DNA of 64,000 nt from Eubacterium sp. Lineage in GTDB: Bacteria > Bacillota > Clostridia > Lachnospirales > Lachnospiraceae. Below are positions 48,248-58,067 of the stretch, in pieces. The number at the start of each line of letters is the position of its first letter. Position 1 is the stretch's first letter. The stretch is from the NCBI GenBank assembly GCA_024698585.1, contig JAILRB010000028.1:1-64000 (forward strand), read 5' to 3'. The position numbers were made by a program, and so were the translations under genes. The notes under the pieces were generated by a model. It was not told the DNA's origin. It saw nothing but the letters and a program-made list of their open reading frames with translations, and searched no databases.

Positions 48248-49709
48248 GCAAAAACGAAAAGAAGAAAGACGACTGAATAAACAAACTCTTGTAACTACCA
48301 TTATATTTTCCTTCATTTTTGTTTTTATGCTTGGATATTACGTTCATTTTGTGTTAAAAGATGCACCGACGGTGATTTCCAGCTCTCAGAACGGACGAAT
48401 TAAAGAGCAGGCAAAGAAGGTTGTTCGTGGAACCATTTATGCGAAGGGCGGGGAAGAATTAGCGTATACAGATACCAATGAGACTCCGGATGATTTTGAA
48501 GATGATGTCAGAAGATATCCTTATGGAAAGACATTCGCTCAGGTTGTTGGATATACAACAAAGGGATTCACCGGTTTGGAAGATGTTTGTAATTATGACC
48601 TGGTGATGCCAAAGAAGAATCCGCTGAAACAGATTGAAGATGATTTTACAGGCAAGGTTCTTCAGGGATGTAATATCAATACTACATTGGATGTTGATTT
48701 GCAAAAAACAGCCTATGATTCCTTAGGAGATTTTAAAGGGGGGATTTTTGTTATGGATCCGGATACGGGAGCTGTTTATGTTTCTGCGTCCAAGCCATCG
48801 TACAATCCGGAAAATTTAGAAGAAAACTGGGAAAAATTAAATAAAAAGACCAATGCCCCGTTTATGAATCGCTCCACACAGGGACGATATATGCCGGGTT
48901 CTGTATTTAAAATTGTAACCACTCTGGCTTATATGCGACAAAATTCGAATTATAAAGATTTCCAGTTCCAATGTAATGGAACCACTTCGTTTGATCATTT
49001 TAAAATGAAATGTTATAACGGCAATGTTCATGGAAGCGAAAGCCTGGAAGAAGCCTTTGCTAATTCTTGTAATGGTGCTTTTGCATCCATGGGATTGGAA
49101 ATTGATACAGATGTCTTTAATCGTACGGCAGAAGATTTATTGTTTAATAATCCGCTTCCGCTTAGTGATTTAAAGACCGGAACTACTTCCTATGTGAAGA
49201 GTGGTAGTTTTGAATTAGATGAAACATCAGAAAAATACAATGATTACTATGTTGCAGAATCCAGTATTGGTCAGCAGGATGTTCTTGTTTCTCCGGCTCA
49301 GATGGCAATGATTGCTTCTGCAATTGCAAATCACGGTGTGATGATGAAACCGTACCTTATTTCTGAAGTGGTTACGGATGATGGAGCAGTCGTGAAAGAG
49401 GCGCATCAGTCGGAGGCAAAAACGCTGATGACAGAGAAGGAAGCAAAGCAACTGTCAAAATATATGGCTGCGGTATGTCAGTACGGAACTGCAAAGATTT
49501 TTGCAAACTGTGACTATAAGGCATACGGAAAGACCGGTACTGCGGATTTACATTCATCCGGAGATGGAAATGTTAACTCCTGGTTTGTAGGATATGCGAA
49601 AAAAGGAGATAAAAAGCTGGCAATTGCTGTTGTTCTTGATAATATTGATGATTCTCAAGGTTCGGCAAAGGAATGTGCGAAAAAAGTTTTTGACCGTTAT
49701 TTCAATTAA
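48216..49709 (+). CDS. Class B penicillin-binding protein (PbpA-like transpeptidase)
   Basis: The 497-residue protein has one N-terminal membrane helix (TLVTTIIFSFIFVFMLGYYVHF) and a transpeptidase domain with all three active-site motifs: S229-V-F-K232 (the SxxK), S284-C-N286 (the SxN) and K439-T-G (the KTG). It lacks the long N-terminal dimerisation domain of PBP2/FtsI, so it is the short PbpA type often paired with RodA/FtsW in Clostridia and Actinobacteria. AAAGGAGAACGTT precedes its start, inside the end of the SEDS gene. It cross-links peptide stems outside the membrane. Confidence 0.92.
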   Translation: MSRQNYKKDIKQKRKEERRLNKQTLVTTIIFSFIFVFMLGYYVHFVLKDAPTVISSSQNGRIKEQAKKVVRGTIYAKGGEELAYTDTNETPDDFEDDVRRYPYGKTFAQVVGYTTKGFTGLEDVCNYDLVMPKKNPLKQIEDDFTGKVLQGCNINTTLDVDLQKTAYDSLGDFKGGIFVMDPDTGAVYVSASKPSYNPENLEENWEKLNKKTNAPFMNRSTQGRYMPGSVFKIVTTLAYMRQNSNYKDFQFQCNGTTSFDHFKMKCYNGNVHGSESLEEAFANSCNGAFASMGLEIDTDVFNRTAEDLLFNNPLPLSDLKTGTTSYVKSGSFELDETSEKYNDYYVAESSIGQQDVLVSPAQMAMIASAIANHGVMMKPYLISEVVTDDGAVVKEAHQSEAKTLMTEKEAKQLSKYMAAVCQYGTAKIFANCDYKAYGKTGTADLHSSGDGNVNSWFVGYAKKGDKKLAIAVVLDNIDDSQGSAKECAKKVFDRYFN

Positions 49710-49723
49710 CATACGTAGTTTAC

Positions 49724-49752
49724 TTGCAATAAGTAACTTATTTTTGTATACT
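49724..49752 (+). promoter_or_regulatory. Promoter of the Nudix gene
   Basis: TTGCAA (49724-49729), 17 bases, TATACT (49747-49752), 64 bases before the start codon. Confidence 0.65.
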
Positions 49753-49816
49753 TAAATCAATGAATAGTAACGAAAATCCGTGATGGTGCGGCACACATGA
49801 AACAGGAGGAATCGCT

Positions 49817-50254
49817 ATGGAAAAAGCGGTCAGTTGTGGCGGTGTGGTTATATTTCGTGGCAAAATTTTACTGCTATACAAAAATTGTCGTAACAGATAT
49901 GAAGGATGGGTTTTACCGAAAGGTACTGTGGAAGCAGGAGAAACGCATGAGCAGACAGCGTTAAGAGAGGTACGAGAAGAAACTGGAGTAAAAGCGAAGA
50001 TTATTGAATATGTAGGAAAAAGTGAATACTCATTTAACATTCCAAGGAATGTGGTAGAAAAAGAGGTACATTGGTATTTGATGTCCGCCGAAAATTATTT
50101 CAGTAGACCACAGCGTGAAGAATTTTTTGTTCATTCGGGGTACTATCGATACATTGAAGCAATCCATTTGCTGAAATTCCCGAATGAGAAAATGATCTTA
50201 AAAAAGGCATATCAAAAGTATTTGGAATTGAATAAAAAGGATATGCGTAAGTAA
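49817..50254 (+). CDS. Nudix hydrolase
   Basis: The 145-residue protein has a full Nudix box at residues 36-58 (GTVEAGE...REVREETGV) that meets the GX5EX7REUXEEXGU pattern, so its metal-binding Glu residues are intact. It starts MEKAVSCGGVVIF. Nudix enzymes cleave nucleoside diphosphates linked to another group; the substrate here is unknown. GGAGGAATCGCT precedes the ATG. It has its own promoter and terminator. Confidence 0.9.
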   Translation: MEKAVSCGGVVIFRGKILLLYKNCRNRYEGWVLPKGTVEAGETHEQTALREVREETGVKAKIIEYVGKSEYSFNIPRNVVEKEVHWYLMSAENYFSRPQREEFFVHSGYYRYIEAIHLLKFPNEKMILKKAYQKYLELNKKDMRK

Positions 50255-50265
50255 GAGCATGAATG

Positions 50266-50302
50266 GCTGTTGCGTTTGTTTTTTCAAGCGCAACAGTTTT
50301 TG
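50266..50302 (+). terminator. Terminator after the Nudix gene
   Basis: CTGTTGCG and CGCAACAG, extended by CGTTTG against CAAGCG with one wobble, form a stem followed by TTTTTGTG. Confidence 0.8.
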
Positions 50303-50348
50303 TGTCGATTTTCAGTGATTAGAGACAGGAGCATTTTGGAGAAGTAAC

Positions 50349-50981
50349 ATGTATAAAATTAATTATCAAAAAGTTTTGGAAATGAAATTAAAACAGATTG
50401 AAAAAGAAGAAAAGAAGCCTAAGCTTTTACTTCATGCCTGCTGTGCACCTTGCAGTAGTTATGTTTTGGAGTATCTGTCTCAATACTTTTTGATTGATGT
50501 GTATTATTATAATCCGAATATTTCATCTAAGGATGAATATCAGCAGCGGGCATTTGAACTGGTGCGTTTCGTAAAGGAAAAGGAATTTCCGAATCCTGTT
50601 AAGGTGATTATTGAAGATTATAATCCGGAGGAGTTTTATGAAATCGCTCATGGATTGGAAGCCTGCGAAGAGGGCGGAAAGCGTTGCTTTGAATGTTATA
50701 AACTGCGACTGGAGCGTACTGCGGAAAAAGCTTTGATTGGTGGATACGATTATTTTACAACCACATTGTCCATTAGTCCGTTAAAGAATGCAAAGAAACT
50801 GAATGAAATCGGTGCGGACTTGCAGCATGATTATGGCATTCATTATTTGTTCTCTGATTTTAAGAAGAAGGATGGATATAAGCGTTCCATTGAATTGTCT
50901 AAAGAATTTAATTTATATCGACAGCGTTATTGTGGCTGTATTTTTTCGAAAAAGAATACTGCTGTTTGTAAAACAGAGTAG
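50349..50981 (+). CDS. queH: Epoxyqueuosine reductase QueH
   Basis: The 210-residue enzyme of the DUF208 family reduces epoxyqueuosine to queuosine in tRNA, replacing QueG. The motifs are HACCAPCSSYVLEYL near the N-terminus (adjacent Cys pair and CxxC that hold the 4Fe-4S and catalytic Cys), KRCFECYKLRLE and RYCGCIFSKKN at the end. Length and motif order match the family. The start codon at 50349 is preceded by TTTTGGAGAAG. No other queuosine gene is nearby. Confidence 0.93.
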   Translation: MYKINYQKVLEMKLKQIEKEEKKPKLLLHACCAPCSSYVLEYLSQYFLIDVYYYNPNISSKDEYQQRAFELVRFVKEKEFPNPVKVIIEDYNPEEFYEIAHGLEACEEGGKRCFECYKLRLERTAEKALIGGYDYFTTTLSISPLKNAKKLNEIGADLQHDYGIHYLFSDFKKKDGYKRSIELSKEFNLYRQRYCGCIFSKKNTAVCKTE

Positions 50982-51031
50982 AATGTGATATATTTTAGCG
51001 TAGAAAAAATGAGTAAGGAAGGTTTAGGAAT

Positions 51032-52522
51032 ATGATTTGTCCAAAGTGTGGGAAACCGGTTCGAGAATCCATGAGGACTTGTCCTCATTGTGGAGTAAAG
51101 CTTACAGCATATGCCGGTGGAAGAAAGGGACTTTCTAATGAAAAAATCAAATCATCCATAGTGGAAGGAATTGATTTGGATGATGAATTGGTAGATGAGT
51201 ATAAAGGTAGAAATATCAATAATTATAAAAAGAATTCCGGTGGGAATAAGGCAGGAGCCAAAGTTCCACAGAATAAGGGAAATCAGAAACTAAAAAAGAA
51301 TATGAATACAGAATCGAAAAAGAAAAATAGCAAGAAAAATACGTTTCTTGTTATTTTAATTGCCTTAGCGGCTGTTTTAGTTTCTGTGGCAGGAACCTAT
51401 TTGTTCCGTGAGAATGAAATGAAAAATAAGTACCAGAAATACATAAAAGAAGGACGGGCTTACTATAATCAGGAAGATTATTCTAATGCCAGAACCCGAT
51501 TCATTGAAGCAGCAAGAAATGCTTCGTCCAATGAGCAGCAATTAGAGGTTTATTCCCTGTTATACAATATTGACGTTGTTACTGTTGGGGACTACAAGGA
51601 AAAAATCGAATTTTTGGAAAAATTAATTCAATTAGACAACACAGAAGTTCAGTACTATAAGGACTTATATGTTCTGTATCAGAATCATGATATGGAATCT
51701 CAGATTGATACCTTGAAGGCATCTGCACCACCTAGTGTACGTACGGAATTAGATAAGTATGTTGGTACGATTCCTAGGGCAAATCCGGAATCTGGAGAAT
51801 ATAATACAAAGATTAATCTGGAATTGCTTGCAGACGATGATGTAACGATTTACTACACAAAAGACGGCAGCGACGTTACGGAAAGCGACAGTAAAATCGA
51901 ATATAGCGGACCGATTAAATTAAAGAAAGAGGGAAGCTATACGATTCGTGCCTGCTCCATTGATAAGCATGGGGTATCCAGTAAGGAAGTAATCTATACA
52001 TATACAATTTCTTTTGTTCATGTGGAAGAACCTGAAATCTCAGTGGAAAGTGGTTCTTATCGTGATATGAAGAAGATTGAAGCAACTGCGGAAAAGGGAT
52101 GCACCATCTATTATACAACAGATGGAAGTACTCCGAATAAAAATTCCAAGAAGTATAAGAAACCGATTGAATTTGAACGTGGAAATAATTTATACCGTTT
52201 TGTAGCCATTAACGAAAACGGAATTCCAAGTGAAGTAGTGGATCGAGTTTATGATTATACTCCAAAGTATGATTGCACATATGATTCTGCAGTGAAGACG
52301 GTAAAAGCCAAATATGGTGAGTTAGACGAATATAATGAAACCGCAGATGGAAAAACTGCAAGTTTTGATTTTGTGGAAGTTGCAGAAATTGATAAGCAGG
52401 ACTATTACATTATTGAATATTCCGGAGAAGAAGATGATGATCATCAGAAGTATGCTGTATCAACGAAAGATGGAAGCTGTCATAAAGTTTCCGGAAGCAA
52501 TGGTGATTATGATTTGAAATAA
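51032..52522 (+). CDS. Zinc-ribbon membrane protein with two chitobiase-type (CHB_HEX_C) beta modules
   Basis: The 496-residue protein starts with a zinc ribbon (Cys 3, 6, 17, 20 in CPKCG and CPHCG). A charged linker and a membrane helix at about residues 106-126 follow. The outer part has a short TPR-like helical stretch (YYNQEDYSNARTRFIEAARN). Two homologous beta modules come next, recognised by TIYYTKDGSDVTESD and TIYYTTDGSTPNKNS, the hallmark of the C-terminal domain of chitobiases and hexosaminidases. No catalytic domain is seen. Similar proteins are common and unstudied in Clostridia; a role in sensing or binding at the cell surface is only a guess. Confidence 0.82.
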   Translation: MICPKCGKPVRESMRTCPHCGVKLTAYAGGRKGLSNEKIKSSIVEGIDLDDELVDEYKGRNINNYKKNSGGNKAGAKVPQNKGNQKLKKNMNTESKKKNSKKNTFLVILIALAAVLVSVAGTYLFRENEMKNKYQKYIKEGRAYYNQEDYSNARTRFIEAARNASSNEQQLEVYSLLYNIDVVTVGDYKEKIEFLEKLIQLDNTEVQYYKDLYVLYQNHDMESQIDTLKASAPPSVRTELDKYVGTIPRANPESGEYNTKINLELLADDDVTIYYTKDGSDVTESDSKIEYSGPIKLKKEGSYTIRACSIDKHGVSSKEVIYTYTISFVHVEEPEISVESGSYRDMKKIEATAEKGCTIYYTTDGSTPNKNSKKYKKPIEFERGNNLYRFVAINENGIPSEVVDRVYDYTPKYDCTYDSAVKTVKAKYGELDEYNETADGKTASFDFVEVAEIDKQDYYIIEYSGEEDDDHQKYAVSTKDGSCHKVSGSNGDYDLK

Positions 52523-52526
52523 AAAG

Positions 52527-52562
52527 AAAAAGAATCGGGAGTTGATTCCCGATTCTTTTTTT
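52527..52562. terminator. Bidirectional terminator between the zinc-ribbon gene and tRNA-Leu
   Basis: AAAAAGAATCGGGA and TCCCGATTCTTTTT form a 14-bp perfect stem with a 6-base loop, flanked by A and T runs, so it can end the plus-strand gene and the minus-strand tRNA. Confidence 0.92.
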
Positions 52563-52578
52563 GTGCAAAAAAAAGAAA

Positions 52579-52660
52579 TGCGGATGGCGGGACTTGAACC
52601 CGCACGCTTTGTGGGCGGCAGATTTTGAGTCTGCTGCGTCTGCCATTCCGCCACATCCGC
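52579..52660 (-). tRNA. tRNA-Leu (anticodon CAA)
   Basis: On the minus strand the gene begins GCGGATGTGG and ends CATCCGC plus the discriminator A. The 7-bp acceptor stem GCGGATG/CATCCGC is perfect. The anticodon stem CAGA/TCTG closes loop CTCAAAA with anticodon CAA. A long variable arm and the T arm GCGGGTTCAAGTCCCGC identify a class II leucine tRNA. CCA is not encoded. A TTGACA-type promoter lies just upstream. Confidence 0.96.
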
Positions 52661-52672
52661 ATAACAGTAGAA

Positions 52673-52701
52673 ATATTATCATTTCTTTGTGAAAATGTCA
52701 A
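52673..52701 (-). promoter_or_regulatory. Promoter of tRNA-Leu
   Basis: Minus-strand TTGACA (52701-52696), 17 bases, TAATAT (52678-52673), 13 bases before the mature tRNA 5' end. Confidence 0.8.
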
Positions 52702-52737
52702 GATGAAATTGTGAGTTTTCGGAAAAATATTTTAGGG

Positions 52738-52766
52738 TTGCAATATACCCCGAGGGGGTATATAAT
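52738..52766 (+). promoter_or_regulatory. csoR-copA promoter with CsoR operator in the spacer
   Basis: TTGCAA (52738-52743) and TATAAT (52761-52766) are 17 bases apart. The perfect inverted repeat ATATACCCC-GAG-GGGGTATAT (52743-52763) fills the spacer; it is the typical C/G-rich CsoR box. CsoR bound here would block polymerase until Cu(I) binds. Confidence 0.9.
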
Positions 52767-52796
52767 GCATTTAATCCAGGAAAGGGAAATAGATAT

Positions 52797-53102
52797 ATGA
52801 AATGTGAAAATAATGAATGTTGTTCTAAGATAAAAATCCGTGAGGAAAAAGAATATAAAGATATGATTCACCGATTAAACAGAATTGAAGGACAGGTACG
52901 AGGAATCAAGAGAATGGTGGAAGAAAATGCATATTGTACCGACATTCTGATTCAGGTTTCGGCGATTCATTCTGCATTAAACAGTTTTAATAAAAGACTG
53001 CTTTCGAATCATATTAATACTTGTGTGGTTGAAAAAATCAAAGAGGGAGATCAGGAAGTAGTGGACGAATTGGTGGACACACTTCAGAAATTGATGAAAT
53101 AG
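52797..53102 (+). CDS. csoR: Copper-sensing transcriptional repressor CsoR
   Basis: The 101-residue helical repressor of the CsoR/RcnR family releases DNA when it binds Cu(I). The three copper ligands are present as C47 (AYCTDIL), H72 and C76 (NHINTC), the pattern that separates copper sensors from nickel or formaldehyde ones. The N-terminal helix holds [16 protein letters not shown]. It is followed after 11 bases by the copper ATPase and preceded by a CsoR box, so the operon is self-regulated. Confidence 0.95.
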   Translation: MKCENNECCSKIKIREEKEYKDMIHRLNRIEGQVRGIKRMVEENAYCTDILIQVSAIHSALNSFNKRLLSNHINTCVVEKIKEGDQEVVDELVDTLQKLMK

Positions 53103-53113
53103 GAGAGAAGAAC

Positions 53114-55366
53114 ATGAAAGAATATCAGGTAAAAGGAATGAGTTGTGCTGTTTGTCAGGCACGGGTAGAAAAAGCTGTAAAAGATCTTCCGGGGGTGGAT
53201 TCGGTACAGGTAAGTTTACTGACGAATTCCATGCAGGTTCAGGGAGATATTTCTGAAAAAGAAATTGAGAAGGCTGTCAAGAATGCCGGATATCATGCAA
53301 AGGCAGTAAAATCGGGAAAAGAAAACGGACAGGATTCTGAAATGGAAGATCAGGAAACAAAACGGATGATATTACGTCTTGTGGCATCCTTAACATTATT
53401 ACTTCCGTTAATGTATCTTTCCATGGGACATATGATGTGGAACTGGCCTCTTCTGAAGGGATTAGCGGAGAGTCATGTAGCCATGGGAGTGGCAGAACTA
53501 TTATTGACTCTTGGAGTCCTGATCATTAATAAGAAGTTTTTTATTAACGGATTTTCGGGACTGATTCACCGCTCACCGAATATGGATACGTTAGTGGCAA
53601 TGGGTTCCTTTGCATCTCTGGTTTATAGTATCTATGTGTTATATGCAATGATTCATGCACAGCAGTTGGGAAATCAGGATAAAGTTATGGAGTATATGCA
53701 TGATTTTTATTTTGAGTCGGCGGCAATGATTGTTACGCTGATTACAGTTGGAAAAGTTTTAGAGTCTTACTCAAAAGGGAAAACAACCACTGCATTAAAG
53801 GGATTGATGCAGTTGAAAGTTCCAACAGCCACAATGATTGAAGTTCAGTCTGATGGAAGCCATGTTGAGAAAATCGTGGATGTAGAAGAAATTAAAGTGG
53901 GAACTCTGTTTGCAGTAAAACCAGGAGAAACCATACCGGTTGATGGAGTGGTAATGGAAGGCACTTCTGCAGTAAATGAATCTTCATTAACAGGGGAAAG
54001 CGTTCCGGTAGATAAAAAAGTGGGAGATGGGGTATCATCGGGCACCATTAATCAATCAGGATATTTGATTTGTAAAGCATCCCGTGTAGGGGAAGATACT
54101 ACCATTGCACAGATTATTAAACTGGTTCGGGAAGCATCGACTAGTAAAGCACCAATTGCAAAGGTTGCTGATAAAGTGTCCGGTATTTTTGTTCCGGTCG
54201 TTATGGGAATTTCCCTGATTACAATTTTCGGTTGGTTGATTGCCGGTGAAACTGTTGGATTCGCACTTGCAAGGGGAATTTCAGTGTTGGTAATCAGTTG
54301 TCCGTGTGCCCTTGGTTTAGCCACACCGGTGGCAATTATGGTAGGGAGCGGTGTCGGTGCAAGAAATGGTATTTTATTTAAAAATGCCACAGCACTGGAA
54401 AATGCAGGAAAAATTAAATCTATTGCTTTTGATAAAACCGGTACTATGACTGAAGGAAAAACTGAAGTGACGGATATGTTCTGTGAGAATTTAGCGAATC
54501 TGTTAGAAGTTGCTTATTCCTTAGAAGATAAAAGTGAACATCCATTAGCCAAAGCGATTGTGAATTATGCGAAACTTCAGGGAATTAAAAAGAAGCCGAT
54601 AGAAAATTTTGAGGTTGTTGTGGGAAATGGGTTAAAAGCTACTATGGATGGCTCTGTGATTTATGGAGGAAGCAAGAAGTATATGGACAGCTTATCTTTA
54701 AAACCTTGTGATGAATGTATGAAACTGGCGGAAGAGTACTCGAAACAGGGAAAGACCACCTTGTTTTTTGCCAAGGATAATCGAACAATAGGTATGCTTG
54801 CAGTGGCTGATCGGTTAAAGGGTGATAGTAAGATAGCAGTTCGTCAATTACAGGATATGGATATTCAGGTAACAATGCTTACAGGAGATAATCAACAGGT
54901 GGCAGAATATATCGGAAAGGAAGCCGGTGTAGAAAATGTTGTGGCAGAAGTTCTTCCACAGGAGAAGGAACAACGAATTCGGGAATTCAGCGAAGCAGGA
55001 ATGGTTGCAATGGTAGGTGATGGAATCAACGATGCACCTGCGTTAACCAGGGCGGATATCGGAATTGCCATAGGTGCAGGAACCGATGTAGCAATGGATG
55101 CTGCAGATATAGTTCTGGTGAAAAGCAGTTTAAGGGATGTACCTGCTGCCATTCGTCTAAGTCGTGGAGTTTTAAAAAACATTCATGAAAATCTGTTTTG
55201 GGCATTTATATATAACATAATTGGAATTCCACTTGCGGCTGGGGTATGGTATCCTCTGTTCGGTTTGAAATTAAGCCCAATGTTTGCTGCTGCTGCAATG
55301 AGTTTATCAAGCGTCTGTGTGGTGACTAATGCTCTACGTCTTAATCTGTTAAAAATCAATAGATAA
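53114..55366 (+). CDS. copA: Copper-translocating P-type ATPase
   Basis: The 750-residue P1B-type ATPase exports Cu(I). It has one N-terminal heavy-metal domain (GMSCAVCQ, C11 and C14), the membrane CPC motif in [13 protein letters not shown], the phosphorylation site [12 protein letters not shown], the HP motif in SEHPLAKAI and the hinge [10 protein letters not shown]. The CsoR gene and operator upstream support copper as the substrate. Length and motif order are those of CopA. GGAGAGAAGAAC precedes the start. Confidence 0.96.
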   Translation: MKEYQVKGMSCAVCQARVEKAVKDLPGVDSVQVSLLTNSMQVQGDISEKEIEKAVKNAGYHAKAVKSGKENGQDSEMEDQETKRMILRLVASLTLLLPLMYLSMGHMMWNWPLLKGLAESHVAMGVAELLLTLGVLIINKKFFINGFSGLIHRSPNMDTLVAMGSFASLVYSIYVLYAMIHAQQLGNQDKVMEYMHDFYFESAAMIVTLITVGKVLESYSKGKTTTALKGLMQLKVPTATMIEVQSDGSHVEKIVDVEEIKVGTLFAVKPGETIPVDGVVMEGTSAVNESSLTGESVPVDKKVGDGVSSGTINQSGYLICKASRVGEDTTIAQIIKLVREASTSKAPIAKVADKVSGIFVPVVMGISLITIFGWLIAGETVGFALARGISVLVISCPCALGLATPVAIMVGSGVGARNGILFKNATALENAGKIKSIAFDKTGTMTEGKTEVTDMFCENLANLLEVAYSLEDKSEHPLAKAIVNYAKLQGIKKKPIENFEVVVGNGLKATMDGSVIYGGSKKYMDSLSLKPCDECMKLAEEYSKQGKTTLFFAKDNRTIGMLAVADRLKGDSKIAVRQLQDMDIQVTMLTGDNQQVAEYIGKEAGVENVVAEVLPQEKEQRIREFSEAGMVAMVGDGINDAPALTRADIGIAIGAGTDVAMDAADIVLVKSSLRDVPAAIRLSRGVLKNIHENLFWAFIYNIIGIPLAAGVWYPLFGLKLSPMFAAAAMSLSSVCVVTNALRLNLLKINR

Positions 55367-55368
55367 CC

Positions 55369-55397
55369 TTGTCACTACTCCTTTAAACAGTTATAAT
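55369..55397 (+). promoter_or_regulatory. Promoter of polA-coaE
   Basis: TTGTCA (55369-55374), 17 bases, TATAAT (55392-55397), starting 3 bases after the copA stop codon. Confidence 0.7.
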
Positions 55398-55419
55398 AAA
55401 TTCGATAGGAGATAGTGAT

Positions 55420-58050
55420 ATGAGCAAGTTAGTTTTAGTCGATGGACATAGTATTTTAAACAGGGCATTCTATGGAGTTCCTTTGATGACCAATTCAGAA
55501 GGAATTCATACCAATGCAGTGTTTGGATTTTTAAATATTTTATTTAAGATTATTGATGAGCAACAGCCTGATTATCTGGCTGTTGCTTTTGATGTACATC
55601 AGCCTACATTTCGACATGAAATGTATGATGCGTATAAAGGAACGAGAAAGCCGATGCTTCCGGAATTGAAGGAACAGGTACCTCTCATTAAGGAAGTCCT
55701 TCAGAAAATGAATATTTCAACGGTGGAACTTCCGGGGTATGAAGCGGATGATGTGTTGGGAACCTTGTCTTTAGAGGGAGAAAAAGAAGGCTTTGATGTG
55801 GCGGTTTATTCCGGAGACCGGGATTTGCTACAGCTGGCATCGGAAAAGGTAACGATTTGTATTCCGAAAACAAAGAAGGGTCAGACGACCATTGAAAAGT
55901 ATAATACCCAGGATGTTATTGATTTATATAAGGTTTCACCGAAGGAATTCATTGATGTGAAGGCTTTAATGGGAGATTCCTCCGATAACATTCCGGGGGT
56001 TCCTGGAATCGGGGAAAAAGGAGCCACGGCCATTATTGCACAGTTTGGCTCCATTGAAAAAGCTTATGAAAATGCCGAGGAAATTACAAATACGAGAAAT
56101 CGTAATGCGCTGATGGAGCATTTTGATAAGGCGCAAATGAGTAAAGAACTGGCTACCATTAACCGTCAGTCACCGGTGGAAGTAGATGTGAAGGACTGTG
56201 TTTTTGGAGAGATTTATACAGCAGATGCGCTGGAAATGATTAAACGATTAGAGTTTAAGAGTATGATTTCGAAATTCTCCGATGTTTCTTTCTCCAATGA
56301 TTTGGAAGAAGGATTTACACTGATTTCAGACTATTTTGAGGCGGATGAAATTTTCAAGGAAGCATTGGAAAAGAAGGAAATTGGAATTTTTATTAAAAAA
56401 GAGAACGGATTTGGTGTTGCTGTGGCCTTCGCTGGTGAAAAAACATATTTTATCACCGAAGAAGGATTTATTACAAAAGAATACTTAGTGGATCAGATTC
56501 GAAACCTGATGACAGAAAAGGTGTCTATCAGTATTTGGGGCATTAAGGAAAACAATGATTTTCTCCAGGCTTCTGAGGAGGCGGATTTGTTTGATGTTTC
56601 CCTGGCAGCATATCTCATCAATCCATTACAGAAAGTGTATGAATATGATGACATTGCCAGAGATTATCTTGGAATGACAGTGCCGTCTTATTCAGAGATT
56701 TTTCCAAAGGTGAAAAAAGGAGAAACTCCTTCCGGGGAAATTCCTGAAAATATCTTAAAATATGCCTGCTATCAGGCTTTGATTGTATACCGGGCAAAGG
56801 ATGCCTTGCAAAAGAAATTACAGGAAGAAGAAATGTGGTCCGTTTACACAGATATGGAGCTTCCGCTGACCTATGCATTGTATGATATGGAACAGGCGGG
56901 AATTCGTGTGGAAGCTGATCAGTTAAAGGAATACGGAGAAAGACTTCAGGTTGGCATTGAAACACTGGAAAAGGAAATTTATGAAGAAGCAGGTCATGAA
57001 TTCAATATTAATTCTCCGAAGCAGTTAGGAGAAATCCTGTTCGGAGAAATGAATCTTCCGGGTGGAAAGAAAACAAAAACCGGATATTCCACCTCAGCTA
57101 TAGTTCTGGAAAAATTGGAACCGGAGTATCCTTTTGTTGGGAAAATTTTGGAATATCGTCAATTAACGAAGCTGAAGTCTACTTATGCTGACGGTTTAGC
57201 AGGATATATTTCTGAAGATGGAAGAATTCACGGAACATTTCATCAGACCATTACTGCCACAGGACGAATTAGTTCTGCGGATCCGAATTTACAAAACATT
57301 CCGGTTCGTATGCCGTTAGGAAGAGAAATTCGAAAAGTTTTTGTCCCTAAGGATGGATGCGTCTTTGTAGATGCAGATTATTCACAAATCGAATTACGTC
57401 TGTTGGCACATATGTCCAATGACAAGAATCTGATTGAGGCCTATAAGGGGTCCAAGGATATTCATGCTGCCACAGCATCGTTAGTTTTCAAAACACCAAT
57501 CGATGAGGTAACCAAGGAACAGCGTAGAAATGCGAAGGCAGTAAACTTTGGAATTGTTTATGGAATCAGTTCCTTTGGACTGAGTCAGGGGTTGTCCATC
57601 AGCCGAAAAGAAGCTGAGCAATATATAAACGATTATTTTGAAAGTTATCCGGGAATCAAGAATTATTTGAATCAGTCCGTGGCTGATGCCAAGGAAAAAG
57701 GATATTCCGTTACTATGTTTGGTAGAAGACGACCGATTCCGGAACTGAAAGCCGGAAACTTTATGCAGCGGCAATTTGGAGAGCGTGTGGCAATGAATGC
57801 ACCGATTCAGGGAACTGCTGCAGATATTATGAAAATTGCCATGATTCAGGTGGCAAGAGAATTGAAAGAAAAAAAACTGAAATCCCGTATCGTGTTACAG
57901 GTTCACGATGAATTGTTGATTGAAGCATATGAGGATGAAGTGGAAGTGGTAAAAGAACTGCTTGTCCGTAATATGAGTGAAGCGGCTGATTTACATGTTC
58001 CATTGGAAGTGGGCGTGGAAGTAGGCGCAAATTGGGATGAAGCACACTAA
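55420..58050 (+). CDS. polA: DNA polymerase I
   Basis: The 876-residue enzyme has an N-terminal 5'-3' exonuclease domain (VDGHSILNRAFYG, DNIPGVPGIGEKGA), a middle domain and a C-terminal polymerase domain (TGRISSADPNLQNIPVR, VDADYSQIELRLLAH, KAVNFGIVYGISSFG and QVHDELLIEA). In the middle domain the Asp-x-Glu pair of proofreading polymerases is missing (IGIFIKKENGFG stands there), so the 3'-5' exonuclease is probably inactive, as in Bacillus and Thermus enzymes. The O-helix has Phe rather than Tyr at the sugar-selecting position. coaE follows 17 bases later. Confidence 0.97.
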   Translation: MSKLVLVDGHSILNRAFYGVPLMTNSEGIHTNAVFGFLNILFKIIDEQQPDYLAVAFDVHQPTFRHEMYDAYKGTRKPMLPELKEQVPLIKEVLQKMNISTVELPGYEADDVLGTLSLEGEKEGFDVAVYSGDRDLLQLASEKVTICIPKTKKGQTTIEKYNTQDVIDLYKVSPKEFIDVKALMGDSSDNIPGVPGIGEKGATAIIAQFGSIEKAYENAEEITNTRNRNALMEHFDKAQMSKELATINRQSPVEVDVKDCVFGEIYTADALEMIKRLEFKSMISKFSDVSFSNDLEEGFTLISDYFEADEIFKEALEKKEIGIFIKKENGFGVAVAFAGEKTYFITEEGFITKEYLVDQIRNLMTEKVSISIWGIKENNDFLQASEEADLFDVSLAAYLINPLQKVYEYDDIARDYLGMTVPSYSEIFPKVKKGETPSGEIPENILKYACYQALIVYRAKDALQKKLQEEEMWSVYTDMELPLTYALYDMEQAGIRVEADQLKEYGERLQVGIETLEKEIYEEAGHEFNINSPKQLGEILFGEMNLPGGKKTKTGYSTSAIVLEKLEPEYPFVGKILEYRQLTKLKSTYADGLAGYISEDGRIHGTFHQTITATGRISSADPNLQNIPVRMPLGREIRKVFVPKDGCVFVDADYSQIELRLLAHMSNDKNLIEAYKGSKDIHAATASLVFKTPIDEVTKEQRRNAKAVNFGIVYGISSFGLSQGLSISRKEAEQYINDYFESYPGIKNYLNQSVADAKEKGYSVTMFGRRRPIPELKAGNFMQRQFGERVAMNAPIQGTAADIMKIAMIQVARELKEKKLKSRIVLQVHDELLIEAYEDEVEVVKELLVRNMSEAADLHVPLEVGVEVGANWDEAH

Positions 58051-58067
58051 AAGAAGGGTGAGCGTTT

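Noticed and set aside
52579-52660. tRNA-Leu as integration site of a mobile element
   Set aside because: No integrase, no repeat of the tRNA 3' end and only housekeeping genes on both sides.
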